IMG/VR virus record: IMGVR_UViG_3300024415_000652
Location: 1-43,754 of that record
Length of the DNA: 43,754 bases
Reading direction: 5' to 3' (one strand)
Source of the DNA: a virus
The notes below the pieces were generated by a model, which made no database searches, had not been told where the DNA came from, and was given only the letters and a program-made list of their open reading frames with translations. Numbering within the stretch: the stretch's first letter is position 1; each line of letters opens with the position of its first letter. A program made the position numbers and the translations under genes. Shown here piece by piece: positions 22,576-29,372 of the stretch.

Positions 22576-23570
22576 AAATATCAGTTATAGTAAGGACTTG
22601 TAATAGACCTGATTTTTTAGAAGAAGCTCTAGCTTCTATACAATTACAAACTCATAAAGATTGGGAAGTCATTGTGTTTGATGATGGTGATACATCTGAA
22701 AACCAATCTATTGTAAATGAGTTCAAAGATAGAACTGATAATTTAGTAACCTACATAAATTCAGGTAAACAATATCACTTATTCAAAGAAAGTTGGAAGA
22801 TAGCTCCAAAGATATCACAAGGTGAAATTATGATTCGTTTGGATGATGATGATATTTTGGATTCAGAATGTTTAGAATATGTGGATAAAGTATTTTCAGA
22901 AACACCTGATTTAGATTTTGCTTATGGAAGTTCTGTTTTATTTAATGGAGATGAGTTGACAGATATAATGGAAACTAAAACTCCAATTGATTATCCAAAA
23001 ACTAAATCAACTTGGTCTGGTTATATAGAAGGATATCCATATAATAAACCTTGGAGTCATACACATGATTACTTCGATGAACCAAGACATCCATCTTCGA
23101 TAATACATTCATCTAAATTAAATCAGTTTTGTATTTTTCATCCTTATGTAATGAGAACCAAATCAATTCTTCCAGTGTTAGATAAAATAAATATGACTTC
23201 TAACTTTGTTGATGACATAGAATTTTTAGGTTCTTTGGATAATTTAGGATTAGGTTACAATACTTTAAATAAAGTTTTAACTTATGTTAGAAAGCATGAT
23301 AAAGGTAGTGTAACTGATAAAGATAGGAAGATAAATGGTGTAAACTTATGGGATGATATCTTCAGAGTTAGAGATGAAGTTGACTTTCTGAGACCAGATG
23401 GTTTAACTTTTAAATCAAAAATTATAAAAATTAAATTTGATAGTAATTATACTCTCACAATAGATGTGGAATTAAAGGAAAAATTTAAAAAAACTTTAAG
23501 TAATATTAACAAAATAGTAAATCCTAAAATCAATCATTTCAATGATAAGTTTGATTGGAGGATGTTCTAA
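22572..23570 (+). CDS. Glycosyltransferase family 2
   Basis: 332 residues, GT-A fold. SVIVRTCNRPDFLEEALASI starts the nucleotide-sugar domain; DDG near 37 and RLDDDD (89-94) supply the metal-binding Asp residues. The remainder, with charged helices, defines the acceptor. Cytoplasmic or membrane-associated; donor and acceptor unknown. Stands outside the main glycan cluster. Confidence 0.87.
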   Translation: MKISVIVRTCNRPDFLEEALASIQLQTHKDWEVIVFDDGDTSENQSIVNEFKDRTDNLVTYINSGKQYHLFKESWKIAPKISQGEIMIRLDDDDILDSECLEYVDKVFSETPDLDFAYGSSVLFNGDELTDIMETKTPIDYPKTKSTWSGYIEGYPYNKPWSHTHDYFDEPRHPSSIIHSSKLNQFCIFHPYVMRTKSILPVLDKINMTSNFVDDIEFLGSLDNLGLGYNTLNKVLTYVRKHDKGSVTDKDRKINGVNLWDDIFRVRDEVDFLRPDGLTFKSKIIKIKFDSNYTLTIDVELKEKFKKTLSNINKIVNPKINHFNDKFDWRMF

Positions 23571-23583
23571 AATTAAATTAAAA

Positions 23584-23718
23584 ATGGTAGAAAAAAGCAG
23601 TGGCCCACAACTAAATTCTTTAAGAGACAATTATAATAAATTGGTTTCTAAAAAAGCTATGGTTGGTAGAAGTAAAAAGGTAGTTTGGGAATCTAAGAGA
23701 AGATTTTCAAATATTTAA
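23584..23718 (+). CDS. 44-residue basic peptide
   Basis: ATG 23584 to TAA 23718, Lys/Arg/Ser-rich (KKAMVGRSKKVVWESKRRFS). Preceded by an A-rich leader like those of other genes here. The TTTG of the tRNA promoter begins 8 nt after the stop. Unknown function. Confidence 0.5.
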   Translation: MVEKSSGPQLNSLRDNYNKLVSKKAMVGRSKKVVWESKRRFSNI

Positions 23719-23725
23719 AAAAAGA

Positions 23726-23757
23726 TTTGGAATTGTAAAAAACTTTTCGTATATTAG
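23726..23757 (+). promoter_or_regulatory. tRNA-array promoter, TTTG-N20-TATATTAG
   Basis: TTTG at 23726-23729 and TATATTAG at 23750-23757, spacing 20 nt, 56 nt before the first tRNA. No TGTAATTG start region or hairpin. Drives the tRNA cluster. Confidence 0.78.
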
Positions 23758-23800
23758 TAAACTAATAAGAAAAGAGGTTCTTTGACTTGATGATAGTATA

Positions 23801-23911
23801 ACGAATACCGAACACCACAGTGGTGGAATAGGTAGACACGATGGACTTAAAATCCATTGAACAGTAATGTTCGTGCGGGTTCAAGTCCCGCCTGTGGTAC
23901 TTGGTATTCGT
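23801..23911 (+). repeat. 9-bp inverted repeat flanking tRNA-Leu
   Basis: ACGAATACC (23801-23809) is perfectly complementary to GGTATTCGT (23903-23911), 4 nt before and 3 nt after the mature tRNA. It would extend the acceptor stem into a longer helix and may guide RNase processing. No such repeat flanks tRNA-Arg. Confidence 0.6.
23814..23899 (+). tRNA. tRNA-Leu (anticodon UAA)
   Basis: 86 nt. Acceptor ACCACAG/CTGTGGT with discriminator A, D-arm with GGTAGAC, anticodon stem ATGGA/TCCAT with loop CTTAAAA giving UAA, long variable arm, T-arm GCGGG-TTCAAGT-CCCGC. CCA is not encoded. Reads UUA, favoured in this AT-rich DNA. Confidence 0.95.
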
Positions 23912-23923
23912 AGAAAGATAAAC

Positions 23924-24026
23924 GGAGAGGAGAGAATGAGGTCTTTATGAGTTTGTACCAATACAACCACTAATAAACACATATTAAAATAAAGAGCCGG
24001 CTCCAATCGGTAGGTAGCTCCTCTCC
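23924..24026 (+). ncRNA. Structured RNA candidate in tRNA spacer 1
   Basis: GGAGAGGAG (23924-23932) pairs perfectly with CTCCTCTCC (24018-24026), closing a 103-nt domain. Inside are a hairpin TTGTA-CCAA-TACAA (23953-23966), the 12-nt element ATTAAAATAAAG (23983-23994) repeated in the next spacer, and a GC-rich AGCCGGCT block. No known family recognised. Supported by the perfect closing stem; not by alignment. Confidence 0.45.
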
Positions 24027-24038
24027 AACATATTGAAT

Positions 24039-24112
24039 GCACCCATAGCTCAACTGGATAGAGCATCGCCCTTCTAAGGCGAGGGTTATAGGTTCGACTC
24101 CTATTGGGTGTA
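24039..24112 (+). tRNA. tRNA-Arg (anticodon UCU)
   Basis: 74 nt. Acceptor GCACCCA/TGGGTGT (first pair G-U), discriminator A, D-arm GCTCAACTGGATAGAGC, anticodon stem TCGCC/GGCGA with loop CTTCTAA giving UCU, T-arm ATAGG-TTCGACT-CCTAT. No encoded CCA. Reads AGA. Confidence 0.95.
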
Positions 24113-24157
24113 CTGGTGAACACAACTTAGTTGTTAGTAACCGAACATTAAAATAAA

Positions 24158-24316
24158 GTGTAGGTGGAATAAACCTACACAATGAAGAGGGAAGGTTGAG
24201 GAAAACGTAATATCCTTGTGTTCTGCAGACACTATAAGGTTGGGCCGAAACTGAGTTTTTGATGAGAAAAAACATCGACGGGTGTTCTCATAAGGGGAGC
24301 TTCCTTCATCTTCATT
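24158..24316 (+). ncRNA. Multi-stem structured RNA candidate in tRNA spacer 2
   Basis: First a perfect hairpin GTGTAGGT (24158-24165) / ACCTACAC (24173-24180). Then a domain closed by AATGAAGA (24181-24188) with TCTTCATT (24309-24316), continued by GGAAG (24190-24194) with CTTCC (24300-24304). Inside: CCTTGTGT/ACAC-TAT-AAGG (24214-24239) and ATGAGAA/TTCTCAT (24262-24291) with an inner CATC/GGTG pair. It ends 4 nt before tRNA-Ser, so it is probably released by tRNA processing. Not recognised as RNase P, tmRNA, 6S or a hammerhead. Confidence 0.55.
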
Positions 24317-24319
24317 TTA

Positions 24320-24404
24320 GGAAAGTTGGCAGAGTGGTCGAATGCACTTGACTTGAAATCAAGCGTACCGCAAGGTACCCGGGGTTCGAATCCCTGACTT
24401 TCCG
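24320..24404 (+). tRNA. tRNA-Ser (anticodon UGA)
   Basis: 85 nt. Acceptor GGAAAGT/ACTTTCC, discriminator G, anticodon stem CTTGA/TCAAG with loop CTTGAAA giving UGA, long variable arm GTACCGCAAGGTAC, T-arm with GGTTCGAATCC. No encoded CCA. Reads UCA. Confidence 0.95.
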
Positions 24405-24405
24405 C

Positions 24406-24851
24406 AAACTATCGTTCATTGAAATATTGAATTTAAATTTAAAAATAAAATTATGGAAACACTATATATTGTATTAGGTGCATTCTCATCGATTTTTATA
24501 TTCCTATTGGGGTATGCGGCGAAGGGTGTATTTGATTTAAAAAACAGAGTAGATTATTTAGAATCATTCTTAGAAGATACCGATAATAGAATCGATATCG
24601 TAATTAACAAAACCAGAGAACAATTGGTAAACCAAATGGATTCTATGGAAAGGCACTTGGATGGAAATGATAAAGAGATTTATGCATTTATCGATTCAAG
24701 ATTAGATAAGTTAGAAAACAAATTCAGAGGTGATATTGCTTCTGGAGTTGAAGTTAGAAAAGTTATAGAAAAAAGTGAAAAAGCAAACGAAAGATTGGAT
24801 GAGTTTATCAAAACTTTTCAATCACAATAAATAAATAAAGAACGATAGTTT
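24406..24851 (+). repeat. 12-bp inverted repeat around a small gene
   Basis: AAACTATCGTTC (24406-24417) begins 2 nt after tRNA-Ser; its exact reverse complement GAACGATAGTTT is at 24840-24851, just past the gene at 24453. It could close a long loop in the transcript. About one such match is expected by chance in this window, so the evidence is weak. Confidence 0.35.
24453..24830 (+). CDS. Membrane-anchored coiled-coil protein
   Basis: 125 residues. One N-terminal membrane helix (YIVLGAFSSIFIFLLGYAA, 5-23) followed by a long heptad-rich charged helix (about 28-120). The gene sits inside the tRNA array between tRNA-Ser and tRNA-Ala and within the inverted repeat. Function unknown; the form suits a membrane spacer or spanin-like part, but no lipoprotein partner is near. 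Confidence 0.65.
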   Translation: METLYIVLGAFSSIFIFLLGYAAKGVFDLKNRVDYLESFLEDTDNRIDIVINKTREQLVNQMDSMERHLDGNDKEIYAFIDSRLDKLENKFRGDIASGVEVRKVIEKSEKANERLDEFIKTFQSQ

Positions 24852-24858
24852 AAGTATT

Positions 24859-25050
24859 ATGAAGAAGAAGGGAAGATATAAAGAGAAGTTGGATTGGGAT
24901 GACATGACCCAAGGTGAAGCTGCTCATCATATCGGAAAGAAGATGACTGAGAAAGTAGAGAAATCTAAAAAGGATTTCAAAAGAAAACCAAAACATAAAA
25001 ACCGAGAAAGGTTTGATGATTATGGTTACTATCCCGATGGGGATATGTAG
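24859..25050 (+). CDS. Small basic protein in tRNA array
   Basis: 63 residues, Lys-rich (KKMTEKVEKSKKDFKRKPKH), ending in an acidic DYGYYPDGDM. The stop lies 2 nt before tRNA-Ala, so mRNA and tRNA share a transcript. Unknown function. Confidence 0.55.
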   Translation: MKKKGRYKEKLDWDDMTQGEAAHHIGKKMTEKVEKSKKDFKRKPKHKNRERFDDYGYYPDGDM

Positions 25051-25052
25051 GA

Positions 25053-25126
25053 GGGGAATTAGCTCAGCTGGCTAGAGCGCTTCGCTTGCACCGAAGAGGT
25101 CATCGGTTCGACTCCGATATTCTCCA
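25053..25126 (+). tRNA. tRNA-Ala (anticodon UGC)
   Basis: 74 nt. Acceptor GGGGAAT/ATTCTCC (one G-U), discriminator A, D-arm GCTCAGCTGGCTAGAGC, anticodon stem CTTCG/CGAAG with loop CTTGCAC giving UGC, T-arm ATCGG-TTCGACT-CCGAT. No encoded CCA. Reads GCA. Confidence 0.95.
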
Positions 25127-25146
25127 CAGACTGCCAGTCAAGCATT

Positions 25147-25218
25147 GGCCCGTTCGTCTATCGGTTAGGACGTTAGGTTTTCATCCTAGAAAGAGGGGTT
25201 CGACTCCCCTACGGGCTA
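25147..25218 (+). tRNA. tRNA-Glu (anticodon UUC)
   Basis: 72 nt. Acceptor GGCCCGT/ACGGGCT (first pair G-U), discriminator A, D-arm with GGTTAGGAC, anticodon stem TTAGG/CCTAG with loop TTTTCAT giving UUC, T-arm GAGGGG-TTCGACT-CCCCT. No encoded CCA. Reads GAA. Last of five tRNAs. Confidence 0.94.
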
Positions 25219-25237
25219 CTAATTTTAAAAGAGAGAC

Positions 25238-25618
25238 ATGAAAAAACTATTTTTAATTGTAACACCATTTTTCTTCAGTTCAATATTGAAAGCTCAATCA
25301 ATTGATGGAGAATCATTTAAATTAAGTACAACGGATGGTATTTCATCATTTGTATTTGAGGACCAAAACTCAGATGGAAGATTCATAGGTGGTCAGTTGG
25401 TAAAAAATTATTTATCACTTAAATTAAATTCTGAAGAGTTTGTAACCTTTCAATCAAATCTTAAAAAAGTATCCAAAAAATCAGAATATACAATAGAAAC
25501 TGAAACTTATGCTTTGGATAAGTATAGCTGGGATGATAGTCGTACAATCTATGTAAGAAGTGGTAATAAAATAGGTGAGATTAAAAAGAGTGAAGTAAAA
25601 TCAATATTAAAATTGTAA
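25238..25618 (+). CDS. Secreted protein with signal peptide, unknown
   Basis: 126 residues. Residues 1-19 form a signal peptide ending KAQ, typical of Bacteroidota; the rest is Ser/Lys-rich with alternating strands (TDGISSFVFEDQNSDGRFIG). No family recognised. Follows tRNA-Glu by 19 nt, so may share the tRNA transcript. Confidence 0.65.
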   Translation: MKKLFLIVTPFFFSSILKAQSIDGESFKLSTTDGISSFVFEDQNSDGRFIGGQLVKNYLSLKLNSEEFVTFQSNLKKVSKKSEYTIETETYALDKYSWDDSRTIYVRSGNKIGEIKKSEVKSILKL

Positions 25619-25635
25619 AAATAATTCACTTTTTA

Positions 25636-25667
25636 TTTGGATTTCTCATTATTTTTTCGTATGTTAG
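25636..25667 (+). promoter_or_regulatory. Leader-class promoter, TTTG-N20-TATGTTAG
   Basis: TTTG at 25636-25639 and TATGTTAG at 25660-25667, 20 nt apart, then TAC and TGTAATTGA. The leader is short and lacks the paired hairpin. Drives 25702-27026. Confidence 0.78.
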
Positions 25668-25701
25668 TACTGTAATTGATGAGAAACCCTAATAAATAAT
25701 T

Positions 25702-25917
25702 ATGATAGTAGAAAAACCAAAAAGTAACGGAATAACAATTGATTTGACTGGACCACAAGGTAACGCTTTTTACCTTTTAGGAACTGCTAAGAATCTTGCT
25801 AAACAACTTGGATTAAACGAAGTTGAGATTATGGAAGAAATGAAAAGTGGTGATTATGACCATTTAGTTCAGACCTTCGATAACTACTTCGGTAGTGTAG
25901 TAACACTTTATAAATAA
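25702..25917 (+). CDS. Conserved phage-like small protein
   Basis: 71 residues. ITIDLTGPQGNAFYLLGTAK and MEEMKSGDYDHLVQTFDNYFG resemble a short phage protein I recall as widespread, without known function. First gene behind the promoter at 25636. Confidence 0.65.
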   Translation: MIVEKPKSNGITIDLTGPQGNAFYLLGTAKNLAKQLGLNEVEIMEEMKSGDYDHLVQTFDNYFGSVVTLYK

Positions 25918-25935
25918 AACAAATTAACAAACATT

Positions 25936-26274
25936 ATGGGTAAGACAAAGGAATTATTATATGATGGAAACATCTTTGATGATTGGAAAATTGAATCAAA
26001 TGATTTACCAAACCATCATTGGTTTATGAATCCTGATTTACGATTTGATATGGAATATGAAGAATGGAGTAACTCTGAAGCATATGTTACGTTTGTAAAT
26101 GAAGAGATTGATATCACTAAGAAAAAATATTCAGATGGTGATATTTCTGATGCTCTACAATATGCTCATAAATCTATCATTATTGAACCTGAAGAGGTTG
26201 GAAAAGAAGTTTACAATAGACTCTTTTCAGAAAAAATATTCGAATATCTAAATAAAACATATGGCACCAATTAA
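25936..26274 (+). CDS. Small acidic protein, unknown
   Basis: 112 residues, acidic, Trp-containing (DDWKIESNDLPNHHWFMNP). No family recognised. Overlaps the next gene by 14 nt. Confidence 0.6.
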   Translation: MGKTKELLYDGNIFDDWKIESNDLPNHHWFMNPDLRFDMEYEEWSNSEAYVTFVNEEIDITKKKYSDGDISDALQYAHKSIIIEPEEVGKEVYNRLFSEKIFEYLNKTYGTN

Positions 26275-26443
26275 AAGTAAAAAGAAAAGAAGAGACGAAA
26301 TAATTAAAAATCTTAGGCACACAATAGAATCTGAATCATCTAAATTAGGTGGTAATATGGAATTGGTTGCTAAGCTAGATAAAAAGTTACAATCTATTTT
26401 AGATGGTACTTTTGTTAGTAAGATGAGAAAAGCAAGAAAGTAG
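26261..26443 (+). CDS. Small basic helical protein
   Basis: 60 residues, Lys-rich at both ends (KSKKKRRDEIIKNLRH and VSKMRKARK). Unknown. Directly abuts the next ATG. Confidence 0.55.
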   Translation: MAPIKSKKKRRDEIIKNLRHTIESESSKLGGNMELVAKLDKKLQSILDGTFVSKMRKARK

Positions 26444-26788
26444 ATGCGTAACCTTATTTATGGGGTACTATTGTTTACAATAGCCCAAGCAATCATATGG
26501 ATTCAAACCAATGGACAGTTTGTATGGCCTTGGTTCAAAAAGAATCCATTTTTAGTATCATTAGCTGGTGGTACTCTAATCTCATACGTTTTCATTAAGG
26601 GAACGTGGTTAGTTGCAGAACACTTTAATGGTGCATTATGGCCAGGTAGATTTATAGGGCAGGCAAGTGGTATCCTGATATTTGCGTTTATGACTTGGTT
26701 TTTTCTGAATGAAGGAATCAACACTAAAACAACAATATCTTTAGTACTTGCAGCAATTCTAATAGGAATACAAATATTTTGGAAATAA
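26444..26788 (+). CDS. Four-helix membrane protein
   Basis: 114 residues with about four membrane helices and a conserved-looking FNGALWPGRFIGQASG. It resembles small DMT-superfamily-like membrane proteins of marine phages. Substrate or role unknown. Starts on the base after the previous stop. Confidence 0.65.
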   Translation: MRNLIYGVLLFTIAQAIIWIQTNGQFVWPWFKKNPFLVSLAGGTLISYVFIKGTWLVAEHFNGALWPGRFIGQASGILIFAFMTWFFLNEGINTKTTISLVLAAILIGIQIFWK

Positions 26789-26807
26789 CCTTTAACACCA
26801 AAGAGAG

Positions 26808-27026
26808 ATGAAAGAAATTGATTTACACGGATTAACATATGATGTGGCAGTTGATAGAGCTGAAGATTTTGTATTGATGGAATCACACAATGGGATATTT
26901 CAATGTAGAATCATTACAGGTAATTCATATAAGATGACAACAAAGATTGTAAAGATGTTGGAATCGCATGAGTTTAATTGGTATATCCCAACTTGGAATA
27001 CTGGTGAAATAATAGTTACACATTAA
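26808..27026 (+). CDS. Smr-domain protein
   Basis: 72 residues, a minimal Smr (MutS2 C-terminal) domain: IDLHGLTYDVAVDRAEDF with the DLHG motif (5-8) and IITGNS (35-40) in place of the usual TGxG. Smr domains cleave RNA or branched DNA. As a stand-alone unit it might act on mRNA or on recombination intermediates. Last gene before the promoter at 27027. Confidence 0.75.
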   Translation: MKEIDLHGLTYDVAVDRAEDFVLMESHNGIFQCRIITGNSYKMTTKIVKMLESHEFNWYIPTWNTGEIIVTH

Positions 27027-27058
27027 TTTGGATATTTAAAATATTTTTTGTATATTTG
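27027..27058 (+). promoter_or_regulatory. Host-consensus promoter TTTG-N20-TATATTTG, leaderless
   Basis: TTTG at 27027-27030 and TATATTTG at 27051-27058, 20 nt apart, matching the classic Bacteroidota -7 box exactly, unlike the TTAG form seen elsewhere. The ATG at 27065 is 7 nt past the box, so a leaderless transcript is expected. Confidence 0.8.
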
Positions 27059-27064
27059 TAAAAT

Positions 27065-27565
27065 ATGATTATAAACGGAGATAAAAAGATTGTAGGATTT
27101 ACGGCTGGGAATTTTGATATTCTTCATCCGGGTTATATCTATACATTTCAAACTGCTAAGAAACATTGTGATTATTTAATGGTGTTTCTTCAGAATGACC
27201 CATCAAAGGATAGGGCAAATAAGTACACACCTGTTGTTCCAAGAGCTGAGAGGTATAATGCATTAATGGAGATGGAATCGGTTGATGCAGTTTATGCTTA
27301 TCAAAGTGAAGAAGAACTTAGAAACTTGATAGATTTCTTCAAACCTGATGTTAGAATCTTAGGTGAGGATTATATTGGTAAACGATTTACTGGTGATGAT
27401 TTACCACCAAAGGTTATATATACTTCAAGAGCACATGGTTGGAGTACAACAAAGTTAAAAAATGATGTTACTATTCAAACTTTGAAAAATAATCCACAAT
27501 TATTGTTAGCTCATCCAGAAGTTTTGGAATCAATCAAACAATTAAAATACGATGGAGATGAGTAA
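27065..27565 (+). CDS. Cytidylyltransferase-like nucleotidyltransferase
   Basis: 166 residues. GNFDILHPGYIYTF (15-28) is the nucleotide-binding site of the glycerol-3-phosphate cytidylyltransferase/RfaE family; the second His of HxGH is Tyr (HPGY), as I recall from a related bacterial/phage subgroup with the same GEDY motif. WSTTKLKN is the C-terminal phosphate-binding motif. It would activate an alcohol- or sugar-phosphate with CTP or ATP. The substrate may feed a glycan. Confidence 0.8.
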   Translation: MIINGDKKIVGFTAGNFDILHPGYIYTFQTAKKHCDYLMVFLQNDPSKDRANKYTPVVPRAERYNALMEMESVDAVYAYQSEEELRNLIDFFKPDVRILGEDYIGKRFTGDDLPPKVIYTSRAHGWSTTKLKNDVTIQTLKNNPQLLLAHPEVLESIKQLKYDGDE

Positions 27566-27788
27566 TTCTGAATGTATTAGAGCTATTCAATCACTTAGTA
27601 GAAGAATACAAGGTGTTGACCCTAGAAAGTGGATGAGAGAATGTATAGAAGAATCCAATGGAAATGGTGATACCTTTAAACAATGTTTAATCAAAAAAAT
27701 GGAAACCAAACCACATCTAACTAACCCAGAAGTTTATGCTGATGAGTTGTTGATGTTAATAAAAGGAAAGTGTAAGATAAATGAGTAG
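27552..27788 (+). CDS. Four-cysteine small protein, paralogue of 17788
   Basis: 78 residues with Cys8, Cys31, Cys45 and Cys74, aligned with the four Cys of the protein at 17788, plus shared DPRxWMxEC, FKxCLIxKM, NPExYA and IKGKC. A start two codons later (27558, ATGAGTAA overlap) is equally likely. An in-genome duplication about 9.8 kb apart. Function unknown. Confidence 0.7.
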   Translation: MEMSNSECIRAIQSLSRRIQGVDPRKWMRECIEESNGNGDTFKQCLIKKMETKPHLTNPEVYADELLMLIKGKCKINE

Positions 27789-28020
27789 AGAAAAATGCAT
27801 CACTTGTAAAAGTGAAACACCATATCATCTGAGTACTGATATAGAATATCGTTCTCATTATGTAGAAGGAGCAGGACAACTATGTGAATTATGTTGGAAT
27901 GATTACTTCGAAGATGATGAAAGAGTATTAATGATTTCTGAGAAAATCATAAAAGATAATCCTAACAATTATACGTTAGGTGAAAAAGTTAGAACAATAT
28001 ATAATAAATTAACAAAATGA
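27781..28020 (+). CDS. Small zinc-knuckle-like protein
   Basis: 79 residues. CITCKS (6-11) and CELCWN (35-40) are two CxxC pairs that probably bind one zinc. The remainder is charged. Unknown function. Overlaps both neighbours. Confidence 0.6.
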   Translation: MSREKCITCKSETPYHLSTDIEYRSHYVEGAGQLCELCWNDYFEDDERVLMISEKIIKDNPNNYTLGEKVRTIYNKLTK

Positions 28021-28385
28021 AATTAGATTTTAGAGCAAGAACAACATTTACAATTACCAATGTAACAAAACCGATTACTTTAAATTCGGATGATTTTAAA
28101 AACGTTGAACCACCATTTACAGGTGATACCGAAGAACAATTTTATGAATATATTTCAGATGTACTTAGTTCTTGGGATGGTGAAGAATTTTTAGAAGATA
28201 ACAAAGAACATTTCTCTGAAGAGATGGCAAATAAATTGTATGATACATTTGTAGAATATCCAACAATAGAGATGTTTGATTCACGATACAAAAGTGATGA
28301 AGTAGTAGTAGATGGTGGTAAGATTGATGATAATTATAGAAGATACGCTGGATTTAACCCAATATACACACCAAAATATGAATAA
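28017..28385 (+). CDS. Acidic protein, unknown
   Basis: 122 residues, acidic (DTEEQFYEYISDVLSSWDGE), probably alpha/beta. No family recognised. The stop overlaps the next start. Confidence 0.6.
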   Translation: MKLDFRARTTFTITNVTKPITLNSDDFKNVEPPFTGDTEEQFYEYISDVLSSWDGEEFLEDNKEHFSEEMANKLYDTFVEYPTIEMFDSRYKSDEVVVDGGKIDDNYRRYAGFNPIYTPKYE

Positions 28386-28563
28386 ATTAACGTATCTTAT
28401 CACAGAAGATGGTGAAACTTACTCAATGGAGTTTATCACCGATAGAACTGCAAGTTGGACTGAATCTCAGTATATGAGACATCGTACCAATATTCAAATG
28501 AATTTAATTGGTGAAGAACCAACAAATGAAACCAAACCAACCGCAAGAAAAATAGATTTTTAG
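28378..28563 (+). CDS. Small protein, unknown
   Basis: 61 residues from ATG 28378 (ATGAATAA overlap with the preceding stop). The frame is open to 28312, but the upstream part shadows the previous gene. Strand-rich (YSMEFITDRTASWTES). Unknown. Confidence 0.55.
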   Translation: MNKLTYLITEDGETYSMEFITDRTASWTESQYMRHRTNIQMNLIGEEPTNETKPTARKIDF

Positions 28564-28566
28564 ATT

Positions 28567-29130
28567 ATGGCAAATCATATGGAAACGTATATCAACATTA
28601 AAAATGGTGATATCAAAGTAGCAGAAAAATTAAAAGAAATATTCACACCACCAGAAGGTGATTACGAAACTAGTACCGAAGATTTATATAAAAGATTGTA
28701 TGGTGATGAAGCACCTGAGGAATACGATAGAGGTTGGGTATGTGATAACTTAGGTGCTAAATGGGTTTATTCTGATTTTGAATATGATGAAGAACCTCAA
28801 CATATTCATCTAATGTTAACATCAGCTTGGAGTGTACCAATTCAGTTATTAGAGAAGTTAGGAAAAATTCTAACTGATATCAAAGAAGATTGTTATATTT
28901 GTGGTACTTATGAAGATGAATCGATGGACCCATGTGGAGCTTTTATCTACGCTAAAGATTATGATGATATCGAAGATTACGATGATGAGTACGATTGGGA
29001 TAAAGATGAAGAAGATGATTTCTATCGTGAAACTTGGCATGATAAGATAGCTGAGTTAGGAAAAGAAGTAGAGGGAGCTTACTTAGAGTTTTTAGAAGAT
29101 AAGAAAAATAATCCTGAGGATTATGAATAA
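28567..29130 (+). CDS. Acidic DUF1281/Api92-like phage protein
   Basis: 187 residues. CDNLGAKWVYSDFEYD followed by LMLTSAWSVPIQLLEKL resembles the Api92/DUF1281 phage proteins, whose hallmark is a W-G-T-K-W then T-A-W-x-x-P pattern; the first motif is altered. The C-terminal half is extremely acidic (DYDDIEDYDDEYDWDKDEED), perhaps a DNA mimic. Function unknown. Confidence 0.6.
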   Translation: MANHMETYINIKNGDIKVAEKLKEIFTPPEGDYETSTEDLYKRLYGDEAPEEYDRGWVCDNLGAKWVYSDFEYDEEPQHIHLMLTSAWSVPIQLLEKLGKILTDIKEDCYICGTYEDESMDPCGAFIYAKDYDDIEDYDDEYDWDKDEEDDFYRETWHDKIAELGKEVEGAYLEFLEDKKNNPEDYE

Positions 29131-29165
29131 TATATTATATTTATTAACATAAACACTATCTAAAT

Positions 29166-29297
29166 ATGGGACTTAAAGAAACTCTAGCAAAAAAGATTTT
29201 AGAAGCTAAGTTGAATAAAGCAACTAAGCACGCTCAATCTTACATTCAGAAATTACAACAAAAATTTGATGATTTAATCAGGTCAGAAAAGGAGTAG
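29166..29297 (+). CDS. 43-residue helical peptide
   Basis: ATG 29166 to TAG 29297. Helical and basic (ETLAKKILEAKLNKATKHAQ). Preceded by an A/T-rich gap of 35 nt. Unknown function. Confidence 0.5.
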   Translation: MGLKETLAKKILEAKLNKATKHAQSYIQKLQQKFDDLIRSEKE

Positions 29298-29338
29298 TAA
29301 AATTTACTAAAATTTATTAAAAAAAGTTGGGAAAATCC

Positions 29339-29369
29339 TTGGATATCTCAACTTTTTTTCGTATGTTAG
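29339..29369 (+). promoter_or_regulatory. Leader-class promoter, TTG-N20-TATGTTAG
   Basis: TTG at 29339-29341, TATGTTAG at 29362-29369, spacing 20, then TAC and TGTAATTGAG. TTGGATAT-C-C-A core shared with those at 18109 and 30187. Confidence 0.8.
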
Positions 29370-29372
29370 TAC

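Noticed and set aside
23881-24275. Two minus-strand frames in the tRNA region
   Set aside because: They run through tRNA-Arg and the paired RNA spacers; the structures explain the open frames better.
24181-24316. Hammerhead, tmRNA or RNase P RNA in spacer 2
   Set aside because: A TGATGAG and a GAAA occur, but in the wrong order and without the three-stem core; the TCGACGGG resemblance to tmRNA and GAGGAAA to RNase P is isolated.
26503-26886. Long minus-strand frame (127 codons)
   Set aside because: Covers the four-helix membrane protein and Smr gene in antisense; the composition reflects the sense helices.
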